A stretch of DNA of 64,000 nucleotides, taken from assembly GCA_963765555.1 (NCBI GenBank), contig CAVXWX010000012.1, positions 1-64,000 on the forward strand, written 5' to 3'. Positions 8,797 through 17,351 of the stretch are shown here, piece by piece; positions within the stretch are counted from its first letter, which is position 1, and the number at the start of each line of letters is the position of its first letter. The position numbers and the translations under genes were made by a program. The notes beneath the pieces were generated by a model. The model searched no databases and was not told the DNA's origin. It saw nothing but the letters and a program-made list of their open reading frames with translations. The DNA comes from JL08 sp963765555. Its GTDB lineage: Bacteria; Pseudomonadota; Alphaproteobacteria; Rhodobacterales; Rhodobacteraceae.

Positions 8797-9813
8797 ATGT
8801 ATCCACGTAGAATTTTCTTATCATCTGCTGCGACCTATATTGCCGCAGCGGGATTGAGCTTCGCCAAAGAGAGCCTGATCGATATCGAAAAAATGCTGCC
8901 GGGTGATTATACTTGGCATCCCGAACGGTCCCCGCACGGTGCAGTTGCTGTGATCGCTTCTTTACCCGAACAACGCGTACATGTGTATCGCAATGGAGTT
9001 CGTATCGCCGTTTCAACCTGTTCCACTGGCCGCGAGGGACACGAAACACCGACCGGTGTCTTTACCGTACTGCAGAAAGACAAGCACCACCGGTCGTCTA
9101 CATATGGTGGTGCGCCCATGCCGAATATGAACCGGCTGACATGGGATGGGATTGCACTGCATGCGGGTAATCTTCCCGGCTACCCCGCGTCCCACGGGTG
9201 CGTTCGACTACCTCTCGAGTTCTCCAAGTTATTGTTCACGGTGACACACATCGGCACGCCTGTTATTATTGCCGGCGCGCGATCAGATCCATGGACGTTG
9301 ACGCATCCGGGCCTGGTCCTTGACGAGATGGATGAAGACACCCTGACGAATGCAGTGGCGGGCCTGAACAAAAAGTCTCATCCATCGGATTGGACGAACG
9401 AACAACCCTACCCAATCACGACAATCCTCGCGACGACGGCGGACAAACGTATCACCGTGATGGAAGACGGGCGCGAAACGATGTACGGTTCCATTGACAT
9501 AAAGGGAGCAAACATGTTGGGCGAACATGTCTTGGTTCTGACACAAGCCCGCGACGGTCACCTGCAATGGACAGGTGTGACACATCACCCCGATCCCAAC
9601 CAAACTTTGGCGCTTGAGGAAATGGTGCTCAATAAAATCTCGATCCCGCAAGTAATTCATACCCACCTAGCCGAGCGCGCTCATCCGGGTATGACTTTTG
9701 TTGTATCTGATTTGGCCGCGACACCGGACCGCCAATCACAGGACGGCTTCGCGATTATGACTGGCGAACTACTTGAAAGCTCTCTTCCAAAGGAAAGGCC
9801 CGCATCACAATGA
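8797..9813 (+). CDS. L,D-transpeptidase (YkuD family), possibly a double-domain form
   Basis: This 338-residue exported protein has a twin-arginine-like N-terminus (RRIFLSSAATYIAAAG). Residues about 48-165 form a YkuD domain with the catalytic pattern H122 and SHGCVR (132-137, nucleophile Cys135). Such enzymes make 3-3 cross-links or attach proteins to peptidoglycan in the periplasm. The second half (about 200-335) repeats the YkuD strand order (ITVMEDGRETMYGSID, then GMTFVVSD) but lacks the Cys motif, suggesting a degenerate second copy. The start has GAGGACG upstream. The stop overlaps the start of the next gene (ATGA), so the SH3b protein is translationally coupled. Confidence 0.88.
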   Translation: MYPRRIFLSSAATYIAAAGLSFAKESLIDIEKMLPGDYTWHPERSPHGAVAVIASLPEQRVHVYRNGVRIAVSTCSTGREGHETPTGVFTVLQKDKHHRSSTYGGAPMPNMNRLTWDGIALHAGNLPGYPASHGCVRLPLEFSKLLFTVTHIGTPVIIAGARSDPWTLTHPGLVLDEMDEDTLTNAVAGLNKKSHPSDWTNEQPYPITTILATTADKRITVMEDGRETMYGSIDIKGANMLGEHVLVLTQARDGHLQWTGVTHHPDPNQTLALEEMVLNKISIPQVIHTHLAERAHPGMTFVVSDLAATPDRQSQDGFAIMTGELLESSLPKERPASQ

Positions 9814-10436
9814 GAATGTTTTCTACGGCCGCCATTATGCTTGCGGCCACATGCGGTCATGGACAAGACGCCCAAACGCTTTTGCAACGCCCTTTGGCCG
9901 TGGTCAGCATTGACGGATCGCTCAACATCCGTTCGGGTCCTGCACAGAATGCGGCCAGGGTCACGCGCCTGAACAACGGAGCAGTATTGCGACGCGTTGC
10001 TTGTCTTCAAATAGAGGATGAAGACTGGTGCGAGATTGAAACGCTGGATGGCAGCCTTGAAGGCTGGGCAAGCGCCGTTTACCTAAGGCCATGGTTTGGA
10101 GCCGACCCGGCTGTGCTTGAAACCCTCGCGCTGCCGGCTGGTGAAACTGTTTCACTCGCTCTTCCCGGTGGCACCACCGGTGTCTTGAAACCGGGTGAAA
10201 TTATCGACGTGCAGATTGAGGCATCGGCCGAAACGGCGATTTCATTTTATTTCGACGGGCCAGAAGGCGTGGAAATGGCTATCTTTGAACAGCAAGGCAA
10301 TCTGATCACCGCAGTATCATCTGACACCAAGCAAGACGCTATGCTGACGAGCGCAGGCGCATTGGTTGCGCGCGTTGCGGACCTTAACGGACAAGGTGGC
10401 GCATGGAATTTGACAGTTCAAATTCAACAGCCGTAA
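9810..10436 (+). CDS. Exported SH3b-domain protein
   Basis: This 208-residue protein has a short signal peptide (ending near GHGQ). An SH3b domain at about residues 27-95 has SLNIRSGPAQNAARVTRLNN, then EDWCEIETLDGSLEGWAS. A C-terminal beta-rich domain of about 110 residues follows. It overlaps the L,D-transpeptidase stop by 4 bp (ATGA), so both are probably made together and may act on the same wall substrate. The SH3b Cys-x(n)-W-C pattern is shared with the 5498 and 16218 proteins. Confidence 0.8.
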   Translation: MRMFSTAAIMLAATCGHGQDAQTLLQRPLAVVSIDGSLNIRSGPAQNAARVTRLNNGAVLRRVACLQIEDEDWCEIETLDGSLEGWASAVYLRPWFGADPAVLETLALPAGETVSLALPGGTTGVLKPGEIIDVQIEASAETAISFYFDGPEGVEMAIFEQQGNLITAVSSDTKQDAMLTSAGALVARVADLNGQGGAWNLTVQIQQP

Positions 10437-10452
10437 GGGCTGACTGAATGCC

Positions 10453-11589
10453 TCAAGGTGCGTGTGGCGGCGCTGGTTGCGCTGTCTTTTGCGACGTGTC
10501 CAAGTGCATAAGTGCAGGTGTCGCAAGGTTCAGACTGCGTGCAAATGCTTCTTCGAACATAATCCTGACAATCGCGTTATCCGTAGCGCGAATGTGTTTG
10601 CGTATTTTACTGGTAAGCTTCGTTTCGGGGAGTGGTAACAGATAATAATACAACCGGAATGAAAGCGCGTAGTCACCGGCGTCTACCGTTGCCCACTCGA
10701 AGGTTAGTTTTTCATTCACCATGATATGGTCGTCTTCAAAAGCCCTTGCACAGCAGGCATCTACAGATTTTTCAATCTTTTCGAACAGGTTAGTTACCGG
10801 ATCGCGCGCACCTGTCGGAGATGGATACCCCAGCTTGAATTCGAACGTCCGGCGAAGACCGTCGACCGATGCGCGCTTTGTGTAATTTTCGATACCCCAC
10901 TTCATAAGATCAGAGTTTCGAACCAGAATGCGGTGGTTTTTATCCACATCCAGAAGCAGCGCATAGAACGGAGTAAGGCGGTTGATGATGCATAGACGAT
11001 CACGGTCGCGCAAAATGACCGTGTCGCCTTCTTCGGCCATGGACGATCCCAGAAGGACGACGCCATGGAACAGATCCGGCAACCAGATCGCGCTGGTGAG
11101 CACGAAGAACGCTGCGATAATACCGATGAAACCGGTTTTCTCCAAAAGGCTGTTCAGGCCCCAAATCTCAATCAAAACATAGCTCAGGATAATCAACATT
11201 GCGCCGAGCAATACAACACTCGCCATGCGGCTGTGATAGCTGGGAACAGCGACCATTTTGCCGTCAATCTGCCGTGTTACGCCAAACTTGGCGTCCAGTA
11301 TACGCCCGGAGACATTGAACAAAACAAAGCATATGGTAATCGCGAAAACCGTCAACGACATGTTGAGCAGCATCCGGTTGTAATAGATCCCGACGAATTT
11401 GTGCAAAACGATGTCGGACAGTTGCAGCACGAGGAAAATCACCAGCACGACACGCAGGGTCATCACTTGCAGCGAGGCTCCTTCACTATCTTTTTTGAGC
11501 CCAAGAATGTGCGGGGCCAGCATAAACGCAAACGCGCCGACGATCATCGCAGCAATTGGGACAGAATAGATCTGCAATTCTGGGGACAT
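10453..11589 (-). CDS. MscS-like small-conductance channel family protein
   Basis: This 378-residue protein has five predicted membrane helices in its first 200 residues. A soluble beta-domain follows, starting at MAEEGDTVILRDRD with VRNSDLMKWGIENYT, which corresponds to the MscS beta-domain (GDxV, then (I)PN-type segment). The pore helix is not glycine/alanine patterned like E. coli MscS, so gating may differ. The last 130 residues form a soluble tail. ATG 11589 has GAGG close upstream. Convergent with the SH3b gene at 9810. The assignment rests on topology and the GDTV motif. Confidence 0.65.
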   Translation of the reverse strand: MSPELQIYSVPIAAMIVGAFAFMLAPHILGLKKDSEGASLQVMTLRVVLVIFLVLQLSDIVLHKFVGIYYNRMLLNMSLTVFAITICFVLFNVSGRILDAKFGVTRQIDGKMVAVPSYHSRMASVVLLGAMLIILSYVLIEIWGLNSLLEKTGFIGIIAAFFVLTSAIWLPDLFHGVVLLGSSMAEEGDTVILRDRDRLCIINRLTPFYALLLDVDKNHRILVRNSDLMKWGIENYTKRASVDGLRRTFEFKLGYPSPTGARDPVTNLFEKIEKSVDACCARAFEDDHIMVNEKLTFEWATVDAGDYALSFRLYYYLLPLPETKLTSKIRKHIRATDNAIVRIMFEEAFARSLNLATPALMHLDTSQKTAQPAPPHAP

Positions 11590-11884
11590 GTTACCTCTGA
11601 TCGAAATTCGGCAGACCCATTTAAGCACATTCACGCCTAAATGAAACGCCACTCATGGCGGGTGCTTGGCCGCAATGCAAAAGCGACGGCTTGGCGGAAG
11701 CACAATAAGGGAATTGCTATTTGCAACTATTTGACTTTTTGCAGCCGAAGCAATCCAAAGCCTGCTTCGTTCGCAACTTCGTCACTCGTCATTCTTCGCT
11801 GAAAGTCCGGTGCTGGCAAAACCAGCCAATCAAACTAGAAATTCGAACTTTCAGTCGTGAACACTGCTTAGCGTGAAGAATTTG

Positions 11885-12283
11885 TCATCCGAACACTGCG
11901 AACCCCTGATCAATCCGCGCAAGTATCGCATAGGTGAGAAGGCCAAGAATTGCCCCGAGAACAGTCCCTCCGACCAGCAGATAGACCAAGAGGCGTTTCA
12001 CGTGGTGCCGAAGCTTCCCGGCGGCCGTATCTTCGGTGTACAGTGCATTCCGAGCAATTTCCGAGACATGGCGTTGTATCCCAAACAGCAGGACCCCAAG
12101 CGAAAGAAAGACTCCGGTGACAACCAGATGAACGCCGATGTACCAATCGCTCTGCGGTGCCCGGTCGGCGATAAAAAAACTGGCCGCTATCAGCGCACCG
12201 GCAGAGAAACTAAGGGTGATCGCACAGAAGAAGACAGTTCGAAACAGGGTTAACACAGGTCCGGTCCTGATCGATTTCGACAC
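11885..12283 (-). CDS. Small membrane protein of unknown function
   Basis: This 132-residue protein has three predicted transmembrane helices (about 13-38, 47-68 and 92-118) and a polar loop HVSEIARNALYTEDTAAGKL. The start is GTG 12283, four bases after the porin-like gene stop, so the two are co-transcribed. I do not recognise the family. Confidence 0.6.
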   Translation of the reverse strand: MSKSIRTGPVLTLFRTVFFCAITLSFSAGALIAASFFIADRAPQSDWYIGVHLVVTGVFLSLGVLLFGIQRHVSEIARNALYTEDTAAGKLRHHVKRLLVYLLVGGTVLGAILGLLTYAILARIDQGFAVFG

Positions 12284-12286
12284 GTA

Positions 12287-12918
12287 TCAGAAGCGCATCC
12301 CGATCCGGAACGAAATCGTCTCCACGTCGCCATCATAGCTCGCGTTGGGGCCGAAATCACCGTCCATGTTCCGAGCGGTATAATCGAGGCCCAACATAAT
12401 CCGTTCTGTCACGTTGTACTCGATGCCGACACCATAGTTCATGCCATCAAGGCCTCCGTTGGCCGTCGGAAGAGACGTGTTCGCCCAAGACCAGCCAAGC
12501 GCACCATAGAACATGAAAGAGCCCGCAGCATAGCCGACACGCCCGCGGACATCCAGGACATCCTCAATTTCAAAATTCCAAAATGAAACATCGCTGAAGG
12601 ACAGGTAGCGAAGTTCGCCGCCGTAAACAAAATGTCCGTTCTGCCGGTTGTAACCGAAAAAGGCGCCGAAGGCATCTCCATCGTTGAACGTTCGTCTGGT
12701 AACAACGGGGGGCGCGGGAGGGGCCAAATGTCAGAGTGATATCACCCGAACTGCTTCGCCCGGCCGTATTCAAGGCCGCCATAGAAGCCCGAGAACGTGG
12801 GCACAGCCGTTGCCTGCGCAACTTGGGGAGCGACGACAGATTCAACGACAGGTCCGTCGGCATGGACTGCCGAGGCACACAGGGCTGTCGCAATCATCGA
12901 AATTACCATCTTTTTCAT
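12287..12918 (-). pseudogene. Outer-membrane beta-barrel (porin-like) protein gene with two frameshifts
   Basis: Reading from ATG 12918, the gene encodes a signal peptide (MKKMVISMIATALCASAVHA), then TFSGFYGGLEYGRA, a typical OmpA-like/porin N-terminus. The frame then stops. The next segment continues in a second frame (SSGDITLTFG). The remaining 140 residues lie in a third frame, with beta-barrel strands (GAFFGYNRQNGHFVYGGELR) and the C-terminal FRIGMRF. Each shift is repaired by removing one base, near 12770 and in the six-G run near 12710. The C-terminal Phe and alternating strands support an eight-stranded barrel. Genuine decay and base-calling error cannot be told apart here. Confidence 0.7.
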
Positions 12919-13101
12919 TGTCTTGTCCTGTCCTTGGGTCTGACACGTGGTCCGGCACCGATTCGCGTGATTTTAAGGCGAATTAGGGTAGGTTGTCCCG
13001 GATTATCCCTGAACTGTTCTTGGTTGTGGCCAGTTCGCTGCCTAAAGTTGTTTATCTGCATCATTCCCACTGGCACCTGTATCGCCCGAGACAGCAGACG
13101 C

Positions 13102-14691
13102 CTAATCATTGCTTATCGTCCCGTCCGGCAGCACAAAACCGAGACGCGGCTTTTCGGCGATACAGCCCGTGTCCGGCGTTACGTTTGGATCTGCAAGGAA
13201 GGCCTGCAATATCTGACCGGCGCATTGGTTGATCTCGCCCAGTTGAACATGGGTACCTTCGGGAAATTCGACGATTGTTGCGCGTGGCAAAGTCGCGGCA
13301 ACAAGTTCGCTGCGAATAACCGGCGTACGGGCGTCAAGGTCACCGGCGAGGATAAGAGTGGGTATATCGGTTGTCACATCCACATCCGTGTCTTCAGGCA
13401 AGGAAGGCACATCGACCGCTGCGCAATATTCGAGGTATTCTTCAAGTACAGTCTGGCCGAATATGCGAGCATAGGTGCTTGCGTCCGGGTCAATAATCAG
13501 ATCGTCGGCGGTTGTTACAGGATCGTCGGAACAGACAACAGCCATGTGCATCAACATGGCCGAACCGCCCTGCGTTGCTCCGCGTGATGCCACAATGGCG
13601 GCCCCCTTCTGTTCGCCCAGTATAGTTGCCGCGGACGCCCGACCATCAGCAAGGATCGCATCCAGAACCGCCGGAAGCGAGTGGATGCCAATCTGCCCGG
13701 TCTGAAAGCCGAAGATAAGCCCGGCCAGATCTGTTTGGGTCAATGTCAATTCAAGCTGCAGGCCCGGATCACCGGGATCCTGATAGGTTGTGATTATCGG
13801 CCCCGCATCAAACAGCGCTATGGCCTGATCGACCATGCCCACAACATCGTAGGCCTCGGCGCACTTCGCATCGGCGTCGCAAAGCGCGGCCAGCTTTTGA
13901 ATGGCAACGTCGGCGTCGCGCGCGCGCTCCTGCACCCAGCTTTTTCGCGACAGCGAGTTCGCCCCATCAAGGACGACAGCCTTCAGGCTGTCAGGGAAAT
14001 CGCGCATGAAGTGCTGCCCCAGTTGCGATCCGTAGGACGCCCCGTAATAGACGATCTGCTCATAGCCCATGGCCTGCCTTGCGGCATCCACATCTGCGGC
14101 GATCCGGACGCTGTTGTATTGCGCCAGGTCGATGCCTTCGGTCCGGGCGCTTGTCACGCAATCTGCAAGCACCTGCCGGCCGACTTCCAACACTCCGGCC
14201 TCGTCGAGTTCTCGATCCTGGATCTCCCAAGGCAATCCATACATCTCGGGACAGTCGAGCGTCGGCACCGCATTGGGCGCACCACGCTGGTCGAGGATCA
14301 CGACATCGCGATTGTTCAGGATGGGGCCAAGAAATCCATCCGCGAAAAGTAACAGAGTTTCGGGTGCAATAAGGCTTTGTCCGGGGCCGCCAGCAAGCAT
14401 GAAAAGCGGCGCCTCAGAAGCGTCCGACCGTGCTCGCAGACGCATATAGCCCAGCTTGATCTCAGGCGAGTCGAACCGGTCGGGGTTTTCTGGCAGAACA
14501 ATGTAACCGCATTCCTTTTCCAGCGATGGTCCGCCTTCGGGATCGTCAAAAAAGCAACTATCAAGTGTCTCGACCGACAGCTGTGCCTTGGCGAATGGGG
14601 TCCCAGCCATCGCTGCCACGAAAATCGTGATACCTAACGTGAGCTGAGTCACGACAGAAAACCTGCATCGGCAGAAATGACGATTTATCAT
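13102..14691 (-). CDS. Exported alpha/beta hydrolase (proline iminopeptidase / TAP-like)
   Basis: This 529-residue protein has a long signal peptide ending near PFAKAQ. The alpha/beta-hydrolase core shows the oxyanion-type GGPGQS (101-106), LDQRG (about 134-138) and the nucleophile elbow GASYG with Ser219. A late Asp (ILAGDLDARTPV) and His (EGTHVQLG) complete a plausible triad. The C-terminal region matches the TAP-like domain of exported aminopeptidases and lipases. Substrate unknown. ATG 14691 has AAGGA upstream. Confidence 0.82.
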   Translation of the reverse strand: MINRHFCRCRFSVVTQLTLGITIFVAAMAGTPFAKAQLSVETLDSCFFDDPEGGPSLEKECGYIVLPENPDRFDSPEIKLGYMRLRARSDASEAPLFMLAGGPGQSLIAPETLLLFADGFLGPILNNRDVVILDQRGAPNAVPTLDCPEMYGLPWEIQDRELDEAGVLEVGRQVLADCVTSARTEGIDLAQYNSVRIAADVDAARQAMGYEQIVYYGASYGSQLGQHFMRDFPDSLKAVVLDGANSLSRKSWVQERARDADVAIQKLAALCDADAKCAEAYDVVGMVDQAIALFDAGPIITTYQDPGDPGLQLELTLTQTDLAGLIFGFQTGQIGIHSLPAVLDAILADGRASAATILGEQKGAAIVASRGATQGGSAMLMHMAVVCSDDPVTTADDLIIDPDASTYARIFGQTVLEEYLEYCAAVDVPSLPEDTDVDVTTDIPTLILAGDLDARTPVIRSELVAATLPRATIVEFPEGTHVQLGEINQCAGQILQAFLADPNVTPDTGCIAEKPRLGFVLPDGTISND

Positions 14692-14737
14692 GGCTTGTCC
14701 TTCGAAAAATCTGTGCCCGTTGTTTGCGTGAACGGAA

Positions 14738-14768
14738 ACAAAATGGCCCTCCCCCGTGAGAGAGGGCC
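14738..14768 (-). terminator. Rho-independent terminator after the 14775 lipoprotein gene
   Basis: Seven-bp GC-rich arms (14745-14751 and 14762-14768) read GGCCCTC/GAGGGCC, followed on the minus strand by a T-rich tract (ATTTTGTTT). It lies directly after the lipoprotein stop codon. Confidence 0.75.
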
Positions 14769-14774
14769 TTTCGC

Positions 14775-15080
14775 TTAGCAGTCTTCGGCAGGTAGCATTC
14801 TGACAGTCTGATAGCGGCCATCGCCAACCGTCATTTCGGCGCAAGCGCCTGTTGACCGGTTGAACCAGTACTGCGTCAAGCCCTGGGTCCGGATAAGCTC
14901 ATAACCAAGGTTCTGGATGCCCAATTCGGCCTGCCCAGCCTTGGCGCCCTGAAACGAACTCAGATCGTATTCGCTTCCCACGGCTGGGCGGCCGGCCTCA
15001 GATGATCCGGTGTCTTCCACACACGCCGTAAGGGAGAGCATTGCAGCGGCGATCGCCACAGCTTTCAGTTTAAACGTCAT
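14775..15080 (-). CDS. Small lipoprotein of the CVE-x-GS group (divergent member)
   Basis: This 101-residue protein starts at ATG 15080 with AAAGGAAATACA upstream. The lipobox is LSLTAC and the mature start is CVEDTGSSEAG, shared with the lipoproteins at 5142, 8242 and 25597. The folded part differs from the others: an LGIQNLGYELIRTQG segment, an NRSTGACAEM motif and a terminal Cys. Only the export leader and linker are closely conserved, while the payload domain varies. A strong terminator follows. Function unknown. Confidence 0.78.
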   Translation of the reverse strand: MTFKLKAVAIAAAMLSLTACVEDTGSSEAGRPAVGSEYDLSSFQGAKAGQAELGIQNLGYELIRTQGLTQYWFNRSTGACAEMTVGDGRYQTVRMLPAEDC

Positions 15081-15187
15081 TGTATTTCCTTTCATTGGTT
15101 TGTTGACGATTCAGGTTGTTTTTCATGTCCATGCGCAAACACGAACAAGAAACAGGGTTTGGGCGTCTCTTCTTGATGCCCCTCAAG

Positions 15188-15538
15188 CTAGGCTGACCGG
15201 CGGATCATTCGGACGATCAGAAGAAGAAGCGCTGCACCAATAACCGCAGGAACGAATGTCGCCAGAAAACCGGTTCCGATCGTGATGCCGAGCATTGGGA
15301 ACAGAAACCCCGCCAGGATCGATCCACCGATCCCGACCACGACATCCCCCCAGAATCCCAATCCGCTGCCCTTAACGATAAGGCCGGCAAGCCAGCCGAC
15401 AACTGCACCGACAACGATCATGATCAAAAGACCGATCACCAATCCCAGACCCGTACCAACCGCTTCCGCAGCGCCTTCCTGTGCCAGTGCCGGCCCTGCG
15501 GCCAAAGCCACAAAAAATGAAAGCTGTGTTCTTTTCAT
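15188..15538 (-). CDS. GlsB/YeaQ/YmgE-family membrane protein
   Basis: This 116-residue protein has a cleavable-looking N-terminus (FFVALAAGPALAQ). The GlsB-family segment VVGWLAGLIVKGSGLGF and a following GGSILAGFLFPMLG helix are present, ending in MIRRSA. It is a clear paralogue of the 7074 protein, including the A-E-A-V-G stretch after the leader. The start has GAAGACTAAAAC upstream. It lies between a CVE lipoprotein gene and the tandem-repeat gene, echoing the arrangement at 5-8.5 kb. Confidence 0.85.
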   Translation of the reverse strand: MKRTQLSFFVALAAGPALAQEGAAEAVGTGLGLVIGLLIMIVVGAVVGWLAGLIVKGSGLGFWGDVVVGIGGSILAGFLFPMLGITIGTGFLATFVPAVIGAALLLLIVRMIRRSA

Positions 15539-15570
15539 TGTTTTAGTCTTCCTTTGTTGTGATCGAGGTC

Positions 15571-16140
15571 TCAGTTACAGCCGGGATAGCGGTAACGGTC
15601 GGCTTCAGACACATCTGCCGGGCAGTCAGTCGGAGCGGAGTGATACCAATGCACGACACGCGTACCAGTCCGATCAAACGAACATTGGAATGTTTGACCG
15701 GAGGCTGCACTTCCGTTGACGGCATGTGTACCGTCGACCCTTTGCCCTTCGTAGGAAAGGGAGGCGATTTCGCTTGGCGACACATGCAGGTGATGCGCAG
15801 CATAGGTATTGCAGGAGCTCAACATCTGAGATTCATCAACTGCCCCGCCGGAACTGATGCCGCCAGAATGGTACCAGTTTACGACATGCGTTCCGCCCCG
15901 ATTGAAAGAGCATTGGAATGTCTGGCCAGAGGTCGTGCTGCCATTAACGGCGTGGGTGCCGTCAACCCTCTGACCCTGGTAAGACAAGGATGCGATGTCG
16001 CTTGTGGAAACGTGCAGATGATGCGCTGCATAGCTGTTACAATTGCTCATCATCTGCGACTGGTCAGCAGCGGTCGCCGCCTGCCCAGCGCCAAGCGCAA
16101 CGACAGCGTATGCAAGAATCCTCGCTGTTTTCTGTTTCAT
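15571..16140 (-). CDS. Exported protein made of two tandem copies of an unknown Cys-containing domain
   Basis: This 189-residue protein starts at ATG 16140 (AAAGGAAGG upstream) and has a signal peptide ending at ATAA. The mature part is two near-identical repeats of about 72 residues. Each has the order MxSSCNTYAAHHLHVS, GQRVDGTHAVNG, FQCSF-R-GT and VVxWYHS. Two Cys per repeat are spaced as if forming a disulfide. A diverged single copy starts the 5498 protein. I do not recognise the domain. A short Cys-containing tail (YRYPGCN) ends the protein. It lies 78 bp after the SH3b gene at 16218, in the same direction. Confidence 0.8.
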   Translation of the reverse strand: MKQKTARILAYAVVALGAGQAATAADQSQMMSNCNSYAAHHLHVSTSDIASLSYQGQRVDGTHAVNGSTTSGQTFQCSFNRGGTHVVNWYHSGGISSGGAVDESQMLSSCNTYAAHHLHVSPSEIASLSYEGQRVDGTHAVNGSAASGQTFQCSFDRTGTRVVHWYHSAPTDCPADVSEADRYRYPGCN

Positions 16141-16217
16141 GATTACCTTCCTTTTGAATAAAAGTTGACTAGTTTCGGGCTGTTCTGGCTGATCCGGCCA
16201 GTATGATGCTTCGAAGA

Positions 16218-17351
16218 TCATCCGCCCCAGATGACCGCGTCAGGAATGACAAAGCGTTCCTCACCGACGAAAACGATGCTGTTGTCGCCGTCGCGCGTGA
16301 CAGTCATGCCGCGTCCCTGGTCTGCCTGCGACTGATCGTAGGATACGGCGGTACCACCTTGGAAGAAAATGGTCCGGCTGCCGCCTTCTGGCCATTCGAT
16401 CGTGACCGCTCCGGTCCCATTGCCTTGTCTTTTGACTCCAAAATCGCAGCTTTGATCAGGGGCATCTGCGTTGCGCGCGCATTGAACCTGTCCTGTGGCG
16501 TGATAGTCGGTGCCGGGAACCAAGACGTCTTCGTTACCTGCCGGAACGGGGATCAGATCAGGAAGCTGTGTGGCTGCTCCTTCACCGCTTCCTTCAATCA
16601 GGAAATCACCCGCGACCCATCCGTCAAAACCGGGATCAGACAGCGTCGCGACGCGGCACCATCTGCGCGCTTCGGCCATGCGGCAGCCAAGGTTCCGCAG
16701 CGGTGTGCCATTGACCAAGCGGGTGACAATTCCGGCGCCTGCGGAAGGCTCTTGGCGCATGTTGAGGGTGCCTCCGCCAGTTTCCACGGCCCAATAGTCG
16801 GGCCCGCCCTGCAGCCCATCAGCAAAGTCGCCCTGAACGATCTCGCCCGTTTCTCCTGTGATCGAAACTTCAAGCGTGTAATCCGACACCTCCCCGTTTC
16901 GCGCGGCGTTTCGGTACAGATAGACCGAGACCGAGTATTCGCCTGAAAGCGGCAGAGCACCCGAAAACCGGTTCAAGTCCGGCATGAGTGGTCCGGTGAG
17001 ACTGCCTACCGCAAGCGATTGATCACCAGGGCCGCTGCCGGGTGCGTAAACATTGAAATACGTCGCGGTGTTGTTTGATGTCAGGCTGATGTTCATCACC
17101 TGTCCGGCTTCGGCGCCAAGTTTGTAAACAACGGATTCGCGGCCGGTGATCTGCCCTTTGATCGTTGCACCTGTCGCGCCTGCCGGGAATCGGACCTGCT
17201 CTTCGCGCATGTCGTCCTGCGCTGCCACCCGGGTAACAGTCAGAACCAGAAGCAGGATAAGCGCCGAAAAGCCGAGCACCACCCACCGCAAGAAACCAGA
17301 AGAAATCCGGCGCGATTGCATGGTCAGGAAAAGATCAGTTGGTTGTGTCAT
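16218..17351 (-). CDS. Exported or membrane-anchored protein with PPC-like and SH3b domains
   Basis: This 377-residue protein starts at ATG 17351 (GGAG upstream) and overlaps the end of the beta-lactamase-like gene. A hydrophobic segment (WVVLGFSALILLLVLTVTRVAA) serves as signal or anchor. Residues about 50-165 form a PPC-like beta-sandwich (GQITGRESVVYKLGAEAGQ). An SH3b domain follows (about 185-250; LNMRQEPSAGAGIVTRLVNG, then RRWCRV and DGWVAGDF). The C-terminal domain of about 110 residues has two Cys and recurs in other SH3b proteins of this bacterial group. Probably a periplasmic wall- or peptide-binding protein, functioning with the serine hydrolase it overlaps. Confidence 0.78.
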   Translation of the reverse strand: MTQPTDLFLTMQSRRISSGFLRWVVLGFSALILLLVLTVTRVAAQDDMREEQVRFPAGATGATIKGQITGRESVVYKLGAEAGQVMNISLTSNNTATYFNVYAPGSGPGDQSLAVGSLTGPLMPDLNRFSGALPLSGEYSVSVYLYRNAARNGEVSDYTLEVSITGETGEIVQGDFADGLQGGPDYWAVETGGGTLNMRQEPSAGAGIVTRLVNGTPLRNLGCRMAEARRWCRVATLSDPGFDGWVAGDFLIEGSGEGAATQLPDLIPVPAGNEDVLVPGTDYHATGQVQCARNADAPDQSCDFGVKRQGNGTGAVTIEWPEGGSRTIFFQGGTAVSYDQSQADQGRGMTVTRDGDNSIVFVGEERFVIPDAVIWGG

